A stretch of 64,000 nt of DNA from Litoreibacter ponti (GTDB lineage Bacteria > Pseudomonadota > Alphaproteobacteria > Rhodobacterales > Rhodobacteraceae), in assembly GCF_003054285.1 (NCBI RefSeq), contig NZ_QBKS01000002.1:938501-1002500 (forward strand). Reading direction: 5' to 3'. How positions within the stretch are numbered: the stretch's first letter is position 1; each line of letters opens with the position of its first letter. Made by a program: the position numbers and the translations under genes. Below the pieces are notes generated by a model. That model had not been told where the DNA came from and searched no databases. It saw only the letters and a program-made list of their open reading frames with translations. Below, one piece after another: positions 17,320 through 25,376 of this stretch.

Positions 17320-17635
17320 ATCCGAGTTCATCATCGCCACAGCCTTTATCCTGTTCGTGGCGTTCTGCGTGGGCTGGTTCACATGCTGGCTGGTGCAGCG
17401 GTTCAGCCGCGTGACGACCGCGGATATCGCAGAGCTCGACGAGATGGCAAAGGCGCTGCATGACGCGGAAGAGACGCGCGATCAGGCGATCACCTACCTG
17501 CAGCAGCGCGAGGCGGAGCTGACCAACCAGCTGTCCCAGACAGAGGCCGAATTGAAGGCGGCAATGGACGGGTTGCGCGACGCGCGCCATGAGGCTGAAG
17601 AACTGCGCACCTACCTCGAGCGGCAGCAGGGCTAG
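17312..17635 (+). CDS. Small membrane-anchored coiled-coil protein, partner of OmpA-like gene
   Basis: 107 residues from a GTG at 17312 that overlaps the end of the OmpA-like gene by 8 bases. One membrane helix at about 8-28 ('FILFVAFCVGWFTCWLV') is followed by about 75 residues of almost continuous heptad-type coiled coil rich in Glu, Gln, Ala and Leu. The topology is single-pass, probably with a cytoplasmic coiled coil because of the basic residues just after the helix. No family name recognised. Coupling to the envelope protein suggests a scaffold or stabiliser role, which is inference. Confidence 0.8.
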   Translation: MNRSEFIIATAFILFVAFCVGWFTCWLVQRFSRVTTADIAELDEMAKALHDAEETRDQAITYLQQREAELTNQLSQTEAELKAAMDGLRDARHEAEELRTYLERQQG

Positions 17636-17643
17636 GCGGGCGG

Positions 17644-17683
17644 AAGGCCGTTGAACGGCCTTTAAGGCGCGTTGACGCGCCTT
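17644..17683. terminator. Two tandem perfect hairpins between convergent genes
   Basis: Two adjacent palindromes, 17644-17662 and 17664-17683, fill the gap between convergent genes. Each has a 9-base arm beginning AAGG and ending CCTT, with a tiny loop. AT pairs flank the GC-rich stems, so both could act as bidirectional transcription terminators, though neither T tract is long. Confidence 0.7.
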
Positions 17684-17691
17684 ACACCCCG

Positions 17692-18135
17692 CTACGACCA
17701 GCGGTCGAGCGCGTCTTCGTCGTCCTGTTTGCTTTCGACCCAATCGGCACCTTGCGCGGTGACCTCCTTCTTCCAGAAGGGCGCGCGGGACTTGAGATAA
17801 TCCATCAGAAAATCCGCCGCCGCGAACGCATCGGTGCGGTGGCGCGAGGCAGTCGCGACCATCATGATATTGTCGCCCGCTTGCATCAGGCCGTGACGGT
17901 GGATCACCAGAACGTCGGCCAGCGACCAGCGCTTTTGCGCCTCTTCACAGATCTGCGTAATCGCGCGTTCGGTCATGCCCGGGTAATGCTCGATCTGCAT
18001 TTCGCTCAGGCCGCCGGACACATCGCGGGTCACGCCGGTGAAGCTGACAATCGCGCCGATATCGGTGTTGCCGCGGCCAAAGGCGTTCAACTCCGCCCCC
18101 GGATCGAACTCGGCCTCTTGCACCACGACCCGCAT
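17692..18135 (-). CDS. moaE: Molybdopterin synthase catalytic subunit MoaE
   Basis: 147 residues. With MoaD, MoaE converts precursor Z (cPMP) into molybdopterin by sulfur transfer. The family motifs are clear: 'GAIVSFTGVTRD' near residue 28, 'HRHGLMQAGD' in the middle, and 'RAPFWKKEV' with the catalytic lysines near residue 120. It starts 3 bases after the moaD stop in the pgsA-moaD-moaE operon. Confidence 0.96.
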   Translation of the reverse strand: MRVVVQEAEFDPGAELNAFGRGNTDIGAIVSFTGVTRDVSGGLSEMQIEHYPGMTERAITQICEEAQKRWSLADVLVIHRHGLMQAGDNIMMVATASRHRTDAFAAADFLMDYLKSRAPFWKKEVTAQGADWVESKQDDEDALDRWS

Positions 18136-18138
18136 CGC

Positions 18139-18387
18139 TCAGCCGCCTGTCATGGGCGGGAAGAACGCAACCTCCCGCGCGCCGTCGAGCGAAGCACCGA
18201 AATCGGTCAGGTCCTGGTCCACCGCCACCCGTAGGGATGAGAGATCGGAGAAAGCCAGGGCGTAGCGCTCTTCGCGGGCGCGCAGCTCTTCGACCAGCTC
18301 CAGCACGGTCTTGGCCTGCGTCTCAAGCCGCTCCTTGGGCATCCCGATGCGCTCGCGCACCCAGGCGAAGTACAGCACGTCAATCAC
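18139..18387 (-). CDS. moaD: Molybdopterin synthase sulfur carrier subunit MoaD
   Basis: 82 residues from a GTG at 18385-18387 that overlaps the pgsA stop (GTGA). The beta-grasp protein ends in the required C-terminal Gly-Gly ('FFPPMTGG'), which is thiocarboxylated to carry sulfur to MoaE. The start 'VIDVLYFAWVRERIG' matches the family; a longer upstream frame lies inside pgsA and was rejected. Confidence 0.94.
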   Translation of the reverse strand: MIDVLYFAWVRERIGMPKERLETQAKTVLELVEELRAREERYALAFSDLSSLRVAVDQDLTDFGASLDGAREVAFFPPMTGG

Positions 18388-19055
18388 GACTTCACCTCGT
18401 CGCGCAAATACGGCATCGCCTTGCGGAGATAGTCGAACCCGGTGACCAGCGTCAGCACGGCCGCAATCGTCAGCAGCACGGTCCCGATCAGGAAGGTCAG
18501 GTTCGCCGCCTCCGAATACCACATCAGCCCCAGCGTATCCTCGGCGCTGCCGCTCATGATCGCCTCCAGCACGGCATTGTCCATGCCGGTCGTCCGGTCG
18601 AGGAACTCATGCTCGAACAGACCGGTGGCGAACAGCACGGCGATTGCGACCATCTGCGCTGTGGTTTTCCATTTGGCGAGGTTGGTCACCTTGAGAAGGC
18701 CCGCTGTATCGCCCAAAAACTCGCGCAGGCCAGACACGAAAACCTCGCGGAAAATGATCACCGTCGCGGGCAGCAGAATCCACGGGTTCATGCCGGAAAA
18801 GCCCGTGATGACGCAAAGGGCAATCACCACCATCGCCTTGTCCGCGATCGGGTCGAGCATCGCGCCGAACTTGCTTTCCTGTTTCCACGCGCGCGCAAGG
18901 TAGCCGTCGATCCAGTCGGTCAGCGCCGCGGTGACGAACAGGATCAGCGCGAACCAGTCGGCATAGGGGCGCTGGAAGTAGAGAAACATCACGGCGACGC
19001 CGGGGGCGGCCAGCAGGCGCAGAAGCGTCAGGATGTTGGGTATGTTCCACGTCAT
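18384..19055 (-). CDS. pgsA: CDP-diacylglycerol-glycerol-3-phosphate 3-phosphatidyltransferase
   Basis: 223 residues. It makes phosphatidylglycerol-phosphate from CDP-diacylglycerol in the inner membrane. The CDP-alcohol phosphotransferase motif is spread over residues 47-73 ('DWIDGYLAR' then 'GAMLDPIADK'). Several hydrophobic helices are visible. The ATG at 19055 gives the family N terminus 'TWNIPNILTLLRL'; an extended upstream frame is Arg/Pro-rich and was rejected. First gene of pgsA-moaD-moaE, 37 bases downstream of the LacI-type gene. Confidence 0.95.
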   Translation of the reverse strand: MTWNIPNILTLLRLLAAPGVAVMFLYFQRPYADWFALILFVTAALTDWIDGYLARAWKQESKFGAMLDPIADKAMVVIALCVITGFSGMNPWILLPATVIIFREVFVSGLREFLGDTAGLLKVTNLAKWKTTAQMVAIAVLFATGLFEHEFLDRTTGMDNAVLEAIMSGSAEDTLGLMWYSEAANLTFLIGTVLLTIAAVLTLVTGFDYLRKAMPYLRDEVKS

Positions 19056-19092
19056 GGGCCCATGTGTAGCGGAGCCCCGTGGCGGGGGGAAG

Positions 19093-20118
19093 TCACGAGT
19101 TGGGGGGCTGCGCGCGCGTGGTCTTACCCGGCTGGATTTTGACCGGCAGCGCGACACTGCGCGGGGCCTCGACCCCGTGGATACGGGCCAGAAGATTGCG
19201 CGCGCCTGTGATGCCCATCAGCTTGCGCGGGGTGGCGACCGTGGTCAGCTCCACCGGCAGCACGGAATTCAGGTCGAGCCCGTTGAAGCCGACGATGCCC
19301 ATGTCTTCGGGTACGCGCACTCCGCGCGCCTCGCAGGCCATCATGCCACCGAATGCCATGTGATCGTTGAGAAAGAACACCACATCGATCCCGGGCCCGT
19401 CCTGCGCCAGCAGCTGCTCCATCCCGCCATGCCCGGTCGCAAAAGCGTTGCCCAGCGCAGGACGCGCGACGGCGACCGATGCGATGCCATCGAACGCCGC
19501 GCGCAGCCCCGCGATGCGGGCATCGGCGCGCATGTCGTGGCTCTTGGGCGCGCCGATAAAGCCGGGGCGGCGATATCCCAGCGCGACGAGATAATCGCCG
19601 ACGTGCCGCCCCGCCTCGAAGTGATCAATGCCGACGTTTAAATCGATCGGATCATCCGTGTGATCCCAAACCTGCAGCACCGGCACACGGGCGTTTTCCA
19701 GACGCTCGCGCACCTGCGGGTGGTGGTGGGTGCCGGTCAGGATCACGGCGGCGGGCTGCCAGGACAAGAGCCGCTCGACCCAGGCCTTCTCGGCGTGGAT
19801 GTCATACTCGGTGGTGTCGATGACGGAGGCATAACCCGCGCTCTCGAACGTGCCGCGCATGCCTTTGAGGATGTCGGCGAAGACCTCCCCCGCGAAGGTC
19901 GGAAGCGAGATACCCACGAGGTTGGAGTTGTTGACCGCCAATGAGCGCGCGGCGGAGTTCGGCGTGTAGTTCATCTTGCGCGCGATGCTCAGCACTTCGG
20001 CGCGCTTTTTCTCCGAGACGCCCTCGATTCCCCGGATGGCCCGCGACACGGTCATGATCGACACGCCAGCGGCTTCCGCAACGTCTTCAATCTTGGCGGG
20101 TTTGCGGGTTCGGGGCAA
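19093..20118 (-). CDS. LacI-family transcriptional regulator of the adjacent sugar transporter
   Basis: 341 residues. The N-terminal LacI helix-turn-helix ('IEDVAEAAGVSIMTVSRAI') and hinge ('YTPNSAARSLA') are followed by a periplasmic-binding-protein-like sensor domain. The start codon is TTG (20116-20118) with CAGGAA about seven bases upstream; no ATG or GTG fits better. It is divergent from the ABC transporter operon, with a palindromic operator between them. It probably represses the transporter and itself until a sugar or aldonate ligand binds. Ligand unknown; the nearby gluconokinase makes gluconate one candidate. Confidence 0.9.
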   Translation of the reverse strand: MPRTRKPAKIEDVAEAAGVSIMTVSRAIRGIEGVSEKKRAEVLSIARKMNYTPNSAARSLAVNNSNLVGISLPTFAGEVFADILKGMRGTFESAGYASVIDTTEYDIHAEKAWVERLLSWQPAAVILTGTHHHPQVRERLENARVPVLQVWDHTDDPIDLNVGIDHFEAGRHVGDYLVALGYRRPGFIGAPKSHDMRADARIAGLRAAFDGIASVAVARPALGNAFATGHGGMEQLLAQDGPGIDVVFFLNDHMAFGGMMACEARGVRVPEDMGIVGFNGLDLNSVLPVELTTVATPRKLMGITGARNLLARIHGVEAPRSVALPVKIQPGKTTRAQPPNS

Positions 20119-20188
20119 AGAAGGTTCCTGTCGTTTGAGAGCACGTTACCGAGATTAGGCCATAAGAAACAGAGACCTGAGCGAGATT

Positions 20189-20206
20189 AACGTTAACGCT
20201 AACGTT
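20189..20206. promoter_or_regulatory. Putative LacI-family operator upstream of ABC transporter operon
   Basis: AACGTTAACGCTAACGTT is a near-perfect 18-base inverted repeat (16 of 18 positions symmetric) with a central CG, as in LacI/PurR-type operators. It lies 70 bases before the regulator start and 96 bases before the transporter start. A TATGTT at 20214-20219 could be a -10 box just downstream, which would place the operator over the promoter. Confidence 0.75.
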
Positions 20207-20301
20207 GTTGCACTATGTTCTCCCTAGCGTCAATCGCCCGAAGCGCCGACACTATCTTACGCTCCGCCTGCGGGGCATCTGCGCGCATCTGGGAGGGTCA
20301 C

Positions 20302-21384
20302 GTGCCGAGAATTACCTTTGATCAGGTTCGCAAGGCCTACGGCACCGTTGAGGTGCTGCCTCCCTTTGATCTGGCACTCAATGATGGCGAATTCACTGTG
20401 CTTGTCGGCCCCTCGGGCTGTGGCAAGTCGACGACCTTGCGGATGCTCGCGGGGCTCGAAACGCTCTCGGGCGGCGAGATATACTTTGACGACAAGGCGA
20501 TCAGTACGCTCGAGCCCAAAGAACGCGACATCGCCATGGTGTTCCAAGATTACGCGCTCTACCCGCATATGAATATCGCCAAGAACATGTCATTCGCGCT
20601 GCGCCTCGCCCGGGTCTCGAAATCCGAGATCGAGGAGAAAGTGACGAGGGTGGCGAACATGCTCAACATCGGACATCTGCTGGACCGCAAGCCCGCCGAG
20701 CTGTCTGGCGGCCAGCGCCAGAGGGTCGCCATGGGCCGCGCACTGGTGCGCGATGCGGGCACGTTTCTGTTCGACGAGCCGCTGTCGAATCTCGACGCCA
20801 AGCTGCGCGGCAAGATGCGCACCGAACTCGCAGAGATGCGCGACACCATCGACAAGAACATGGTTTACGTGACCCACGATCAGGTCGAGGCGATGACACT
20901 GGGCGAGCGGATCGTCGTCATGGCCGACGGACTGATCCAACAGCAAGGCACGCCAGAGGAGCTGTTCAAGCAGCCGGTCAACAAGTTCGTGGCAGGCTTC
21001 ATCGGCTCGCCCACGATGAACTTCGTGGATGGCGAGCTGGTGGACGAGAAAGGCCAGATTTGGGTACGCGGCGACGGTTTCATGCTGCCACTGAGCGCCG
21101 AGACCTCGTCGCGCATGAAGCAGGGCGCGACAAAGGACGTCACCGTGGGGTTGCGTCCGTCGAGCTTCAGCCAAGACGTGACCACCGGCGCGCCGATCGA
21201 GCTGAAAGTGGTCGTAAGCGAATATTTGGGCGCGCAGAGCGTGCTTGTCACTCATTGCGGGGCCGCGGAGGTGCTGGTGGAAACCCAGAGCGCCGCGCCC
21301 GTCAAATCCGGAACCATTCAAAGCTTCGGGGTCAACACCGACGAGATCATGGTTTTCGACAAAACGTCAGGGCTGCGGCTCTGA
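20302..21384 (+). CDS. Sugar ABC transporter ATP-binding protein (UgpC/MalK-type)
   Basis: 360 residues from a GTG at 20302 with GGGAGGG at 20291-20297; an upstream in-frame extension would run into the promoter region. Walker A 'GPSGCGKST' is near residue 36, the Q-loop and signature 'LSGGQRQRVAMGRALV' near 133, and Walker B 'TFLFDEPLSNLDAKLR' follows. The C-terminal 120 residues form the MalK-type regulatory TOBE domain. It energises a CUT1 carbohydrate importer at the inner membrane. First gene of the operon. Confidence 0.94.
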   Translation: MPRITFDQVRKAYGTVEVLPPFDLALNDGEFTVLVGPSGCGKSTTLRMLAGLETLSGGEIYFDDKAISTLEPKERDIAMVFQDYALYPHMNIAKNMSFALRLARVSKSEIEEKVTRVANMLNIGHLLDRKPAELSGGQRQRVAMGRALVRDAGTFLFDEPLSNLDAKLRGKMRTELAEMRDTIDKNMVYVTHDQVEAMTLGERIVVMADGLIQQQGTPEELFKQPVNKFVAGFIGSPTMNFVDGELVDEKGQIWVRGDGFMLPLSAETSSRMKQGATKDVTVGLRPSSFSQDVTTGAPIELKVVVSEYLGAQSVLVTHCGAAEVLVETQSAAPVKSGTIQSFGVNTDEIMVFDKTSGLRL

Positions 21385-21415
21385 TCCAAAAACTAGCATC
21401 AGGGAGGAACCAAGA

Positions 21416-22753
21416 ATGCTATCACTCAAGACTATCCTGACCGGGACGGCAGTATCCGTTTCCATGGCAGGTTTCGCAGTGGCCGACGGCCATGGTGGAC
21501 CCTACGCGCCCTATGCGGGCACCACGCTCGTCATCAACGTCCCGGCACACCCGCATTACAACGCCATGATGAAGGTCTTGCCGCAATTTACCGAAGAGAC
21601 CGGCATCGAGGTCGAGGTGGACCAGCTGCAATACCTCAAGATGCGCGAGCGCCAGACGCTGGAGCTGACCAAGGATGAGGGCGATTATGACCTGATCTCC
21701 TACGTGGTGTTCTCCAAGGCGGATTATGTCTTCGCAGACCAGCTGGAGAACCTTGCGCGTTTCTTCATGAACCCCAAGCTGGCAGACCCGGCCTATGACG
21801 CCGAGGACCTGATCGACGGCTATGTCGCCAACATCGGCATCGCGGGCGGCTTCAAGGGCTATCTGCCCGGCGCGACCGGATCGCTGTTCGGTATCCCCTA
21901 TGGCTCTGAGACCTCGGTGCTTGCCTACCGCAAGGACATCTTCGAGAAGCACGGTATCGCAACGCCGGAAAACTACGACCAACTGCTCGACGCGGCCTGC
22001 AAGATCCCTGAAGTCGAAGAAGGCATGGGTGGCATGGCGTCGCGCGCGGCTTCCGGCCACCAAGCCTCACACGCGTTCCTGCTGCACCTTGCCCCGCTGG
22101 GCGGGCGCGTGTTTGACGACAACTGGGAGCCGATCATCAACAACGAAGCCGGCGTCGCCGCCGCCAACGCGCTGAAGACCATCGTGGATTGTGGCCCGGA
22201 AGGCTCGCAGACCTTCGGCCCATCTGAGGCGGCTGCGGCCTTCAGCCAGGGCCAGGCTGCGATGTTCATGGACTCGATTGCCTTCGCGGCCGGGTTCGAG
22301 GACCCCACCAAATCCAAGGTGGCTGGCAAGGTCGGCTACGCGCTGCACCCCGAGGGTGTGCGTCGCGGCTCGCAGACCGGTGGCTTCGGCATCGCGATCC
22401 CCAAGAACGCCCAGAACAAAGAGGCTGCCTTCCTGCTGATGCAGTGGCTGACCTCCAAAAAGGGCGATCTGGCTGTGGCAATGGCAGGCGGCAACCCGTC
22501 GCGCTTCTCGACCTATGAGAATGCCGAGCTGAACGCGAAATACCCGTATTCCGCGACCTTCGGCGAAGCCCTTAAATATGCCGATCCCGACTGGCGCCCG
22601 ATCATCCCGACCTGGGGCAAGATCAACGCCGACATCGGCACGACCATGAGCCAGGTGCTGACCGAGGGGCTTGACCCGCAAGAAGCGCTGGACGGTGTCG
22701 CCGAGCGTGCGCGTGCCATCATGGACGAGGCCGGCTACTACACCTGGCAATAG
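21416..22753 (+). CDS. Extracellular solute-binding protein of sugar ABC transporter (family 1)
   Basis: 445 residues from the ATG at 21416 with AGGGAGGA at 21401-21408. The first 24 residues are a signal peptide ('ILTGTAVSVSMAGFAVA' then 'DGHGG'). The mature protein has the two-domain family 1 fold, with 'FGIPYGSETSVLAYRKDIF' and 'GGFGIAIPKNA' as typical markers. It should bind the transported sugar or polyol in the periplasm. The substrate cannot be read from sequence. It lies between the ATPase and permease genes. Confidence 0.93.
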   Translation: MLSLKTILTGTAVSVSMAGFAVADGHGGPYAPYAGTTLVINVPAHPHYNAMMKVLPQFTEETGIEVEVDQLQYLKMRERQTLELTKDEGDYDLISYVVFSKADYVFADQLENLARFFMNPKLADPAYDAEDLIDGYVANIGIAGGFKGYLPGATGSLFGIPYGSETSVLAYRKDIFEKHGIATPENYDQLLDAACKIPEVEEGMGGMASRAASGHQASHAFLLHLAPLGGRVFDDNWEPIINNEAGVAAANALKTIVDCGPEGSQTFGPSEAAAAFSQGQAAMFMDSIAFAAGFEDPTKSKVAGKVGYALHPEGVRRGSQTGGFGIAIPKNAQNKEAAFLLMQWLTSKKGDLAVAMAGGNPSRFSTYENAELNAKYPYSATFGEALKYADPDWRPIIPTWGKINADIGTTMSQVLTEGLDPQEALDGVAERARAIMDEAGYYTWQ

Positions 22754-22760
22754 TCCCCAG

Positions 22761-22780
22761 GCGGGGCTTCGCGGCCCCGC
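22761..22780 (+). terminator. GC hairpin after solute-binding protein gene
   Basis: A perfect 7-bp stem (GCGGGGC / GCCCCGC) with a 6-base loop starts eight bases after the binding-protein stop and has no T tract. A second palindrome, GGGGCCATGGCCCC, is at 22827-22840. Such structures after binding-protein genes commonly stabilise the upstream mRNA or cause partial termination, giving more binding protein than permease. Confidence 0.55.
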
Positions 22781-22870
22781 ACATCAAACACCTCCCCAAG
22801 GTCCCGGCGCGCCACAGTTGAGCGTCGGGGCCATGGCCCCCCAAGCCCTCGCACCACGGACCCTGATCTG

Positions 22871-23788
22871 ATGCAAACCGCGAACGTCAACAGGCTGACC
22901 CCCTACCTGTTCCTCGCCCCGGCTGCGATCGTGATGGGCGTCGCCCTGCTCTATCCCGTGGGCTACATGATCTACGCCAGCTTCCTTGACTGGAACCCCT
23001 CCCAACGCATTGGCGAGGCCGAGTTCGTCGGGCTGCGCAACTACACCAAACTTCTGACCGACGAGGCCTTCCGCGAAAGCTTCTTTGTCACCCTCAAATT
23101 CGCCTCGATCGTCGTGTCGCTGGAGATGCTGCTGGGCGTGGGGCTCGCCCTGCTGCTGGACCGCAACATCCGCGGCATGTCCACCCTGCGCACGCTGTTC
23201 ATCCTGCCGATGATGATAGCACCCATCGTGGTAGGCCTGATGTGGCGCTACATGTACCACCCGACGGTGGGCATCTTTAACCGCACGCTGAAATCGTGGG
23301 GGTTCGAGCCGATCCCGTGGCTGTCGGACGGGTCTTGGGCCTTTGCCTCCGTGATCATCGCCGATGTCTGGCAGTGGACGCCGTTCATCTTCATCCTGTC
23401 GCTGGCCGCGCTGCAATCGCTGCCGCAATCGGCCATGGAGGCCGCCCGGATCGACGGTGCCAATGGCTGGCAACTGATCTGGTTCGTTAAGCTGCCGCTG
23501 ATGATGCCGGTGCTGATCGTAACGCTGCTCTTGCGCCTGATCGACGCCTTCAAGGTGCTGGAGGTGATCTTGGTGATGACCAATGGCGGGCCGGGCCTGT
23601 CGACAGAAATCCTGTCGCTGCGCATATCGCGCACCGCGTCCGAGTTCCGCGAACTGGGCGAGGCGGCGGCGATGTCGAACTACCTGCTGATCCTCTTGAT
23701 GATCCTGACGGCGGCGATGTTCCTCTATAACAAGGCGATGGAGGCCCGTGCCGCCCGCCTGCGCGCCGCGGCGGAGGCAGACCTATGA
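22871..23788 (+). CDS. Sugar ABC transporter permease (MalF-type)
   Basis: 305 residues with six hydrophobic helices. The cytoplasmic EAA loop reads 'AMEAARIDGANGWQLIWFVKLPLMMP' in two adjoining parts around residues 194-219 and couples to the ATPase. The ATG at 22871 follows a 117-base gap containing two palindromes. The stop overlaps the next permease start (ATGA). Confidence 0.94.
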   Translation: MQTANVNRLTPYLFLAPAAIVMGVALLYPVGYMIYASFLDWNPSQRIGEAEFVGLRNYTKLLTDEAFRESFFVTLKFASIVVSLEMLLGVGLALLLDRNIRGMSTLRTLFILPMMIAPIVVGLMWRYMYHPTVGIFNRTLKSWGFEPIPWLSDGSWAFASVIIADVWQWTPFIFILSLAALQSLPQSAMEAARIDGANGWQLIWFVKLPLMMPVLIVTLLLRLIDAFKVLEVILVMTNGGPGLSTEILSLRISRTASEFRELGEAAAMSNYLLILLMILTAAMFLYNKAMEARAARLRAAAEADL

Positions 23789-24657
23789 GCGCGAAGACCT
23801 ACGACAAGCAGAACCCGGCCTTCTACGCCCTGCTGGTGGCGCTGGTCGTGATGGCGATCGGCCCGATCTTCATGATGCTGACCACGTCGCTGAAGCTGAA
23901 CGTGGACATCACGTCGGACACCTCATCGCTGCTCTTCATGCCGACGCTGCACAATTACGAGACAGTGCTGTGCGACTACCTGTGGTACGAGGCGCCCAAC
24001 GTCGACTATTGCGACAAGACCTTTGGCCGCGCGCTGGTCAATTCGCTTATCATCGCGCTGATCTCGACCGCGCTGACGCTGGTGATCGGCTGCATGGCCG
24101 CCTACGCAATCGTGCGCTTCCGCTTCATGGGGCGCGACACGGTCTCGCTGACGACGTTGATGATGCGCATGGTGCCGCCTGCGGTGCTGCTGGTGCCGGT
24201 GTTTGGCATTTGGACCTTTCAATTCGGGCTGGATGGGACGCGTGGGGGGATCATCCTCGTCTATGTCGCAATGAACCTGCCCTTCGTGATCTGGATCTTG
24301 CAGAGTTTCATCGTGCAGGTGCCGATCCAGCTGGAAGAGGCCGCCCGCATGGACGGCGCTGGCCCCTTCCAGGTTTTCTTCCTCGTCGTGCTGCCGATCA
24401 TCAAGCCGGGCCTTGCGGCCGCGTCGATCTTCACCTTCCGGGTGGCGTGGAACGAGTTCCTGCTGGCCAATGCGCTGGCGGATCGAAACTCGCGCACCGT
24501 GCCTGTGACCATCGTGAACTCGCTGACCGAGTATGACATCGACTGGGGCGTGATCATGGCGACCGGCATGCTGCTGGCGATCCCACCGATCATCTTCACC
24601 TTCGTCGCCTCGCGCCAGATCATCACCGGCATGACCGCCGGTGCGGTCAAGGGCTGA
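23785..24657 (+). CDS. Carbohydrate ABC transporter permease (MalG-type)
   Basis: 290 residues and six membrane helices; the EAA motif is 'LEEAARMDGAGPFQVFFLV' near residue 180. Second membrane subunit of the CUT1 importer. A cysteine-containing periplasmic loop ('VLCDYLWYEAPNVDYCDK') after the first helix is longer than in minimal MalG proteins. It overlaps the first permease by four bases and the b561-like gene by one (TGATG). Confidence 0.94.
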   Translation: MSAKTYDKQNPAFYALLVALVVMAIGPIFMMLTTSLKLNVDITSDTSSLLFMPTLHNYETVLCDYLWYEAPNVDYCDKTFGRALVNSLIIALISTALTLVIGCMAAYAIVRFRFMGRDTVSLTTLMMRMVPPAVLLVPVFGIWTFQFGLDGTRGGIILVYVAMNLPFVIWILQSFIVQVPIQLEEAARMDGAGPFQVFFLVVLPIIKPGLAAASIFTFRVAWNEFLLANALADRNSRTVPVTIVNSLTEYDIDWGVIMATGMLLAIPPIIFTFVASRQIITGMTAGAVKG

Positions 24658-25376
24658 TGCTGGAGTGGCTGTTTTCCCCCATGGACGCGACCCGCGGCCA
24701 TGAGCTGGGTTGGCAGCTGAGCTGGCACGCACGCGCAATGGTCGCGGGTTGGGGCATTTTGGTGCCGTTGGGCATCGTGATCGCCCGGTTTTTCAAGATC
24801 GCCCCTTGGCAGGATTGGCCCCGCGCGCTCGACAGTCATTTCTGGTGGAACACGCACCGCATCTGCCAGTATTCGGCCTTTGTCTTGATGTTGATCGGTC
24901 TCGCGCTGATCCTGACCGCGCCACCTTTGGCGGCAATCCCCGGCCCCCATTGGTGGCTGGGCTGGGCGGTGGTTATCCTCGGCATTATGCAGGTCGTTGG
25001 TGGCATCCTGCGCGGCACGAAGGGTGGCCCGACCGAGCCTGCGCCGGACGGATCATTGAACGGAGACCACTTCGACATGACACCCCGGCGTTTGATGTTC
25101 GAATACGTCCATAAGAACCTTGGCTACCTTGCTGTGATCCTGTCTGCTGCCGCGATCCTGTCCGGGCTCTGGCAGGCCAACGGCCCGAACTGGATGTGGC
25201 TGACGCTGTGCATCTGGTGGTCCGGCCTGATCGCCGCTTTCGTGGTCCTGCAACGTCGTGGCATGGCGGTCGACACGTATCAGGCGATCTGGGGGCCAGA
25301 CCCGTCCCTACCCGGCAATCGCCGCCGCCCCATCGGTTTCGGTATTACCCGCCGAGACCAGCAGCCAGGCGAGTAG
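24657..25376 (+). CDS. Cytochrome b561-domain membrane protein coupled to sugar transporter
   Basis: 239 residues with five or six hydrophobic helices. Four histidines sit in or beside helices (His24, His67, His98, His152), the arrangement expected for a two-heme transmembrane b561-type cytochrome; 'SWHARAMVAGWG', 'NTHRICQYSAF' and 'YVHKNLGYLAV' are typical contexts. The ATG shares its A with the permease stop codon, so it is translated together with the transporter. Electron donor and acceptor unknown. The 3' end overlaps the opposing gluconokinase gene by 32 bases. Confidence 0.78.
   Translation: MLEWLFSPMDATRGHELGWQLSWHARAMVAGWGILVPLGIVIARFFKIAPWQDWPRALDSHFWWNTHRICQYSAFVLMLIGLALILTAPPLAAIPGPHWWLGWAVVILGIMQVVGGILRGTKGGPTEPAPDGSLNGDHFDMTPRRLMFEYVHKNLGYLAVILSAAAILSGLWQANGPNWMWLTLCIWWSGLIAAFVVLQRRGMAVDTYQAIWGPDPSLPGNRRRPIGFGITRRDQQPGE

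Noticed and set aside
18139..18522. Longer 127-codon version of moaD
   Set aside because: The extra N-terminal part lies inside pgsA and lacks resemblance; the GTG at 18385-18387 with the GTGA overlap gives the normal MoaD length.
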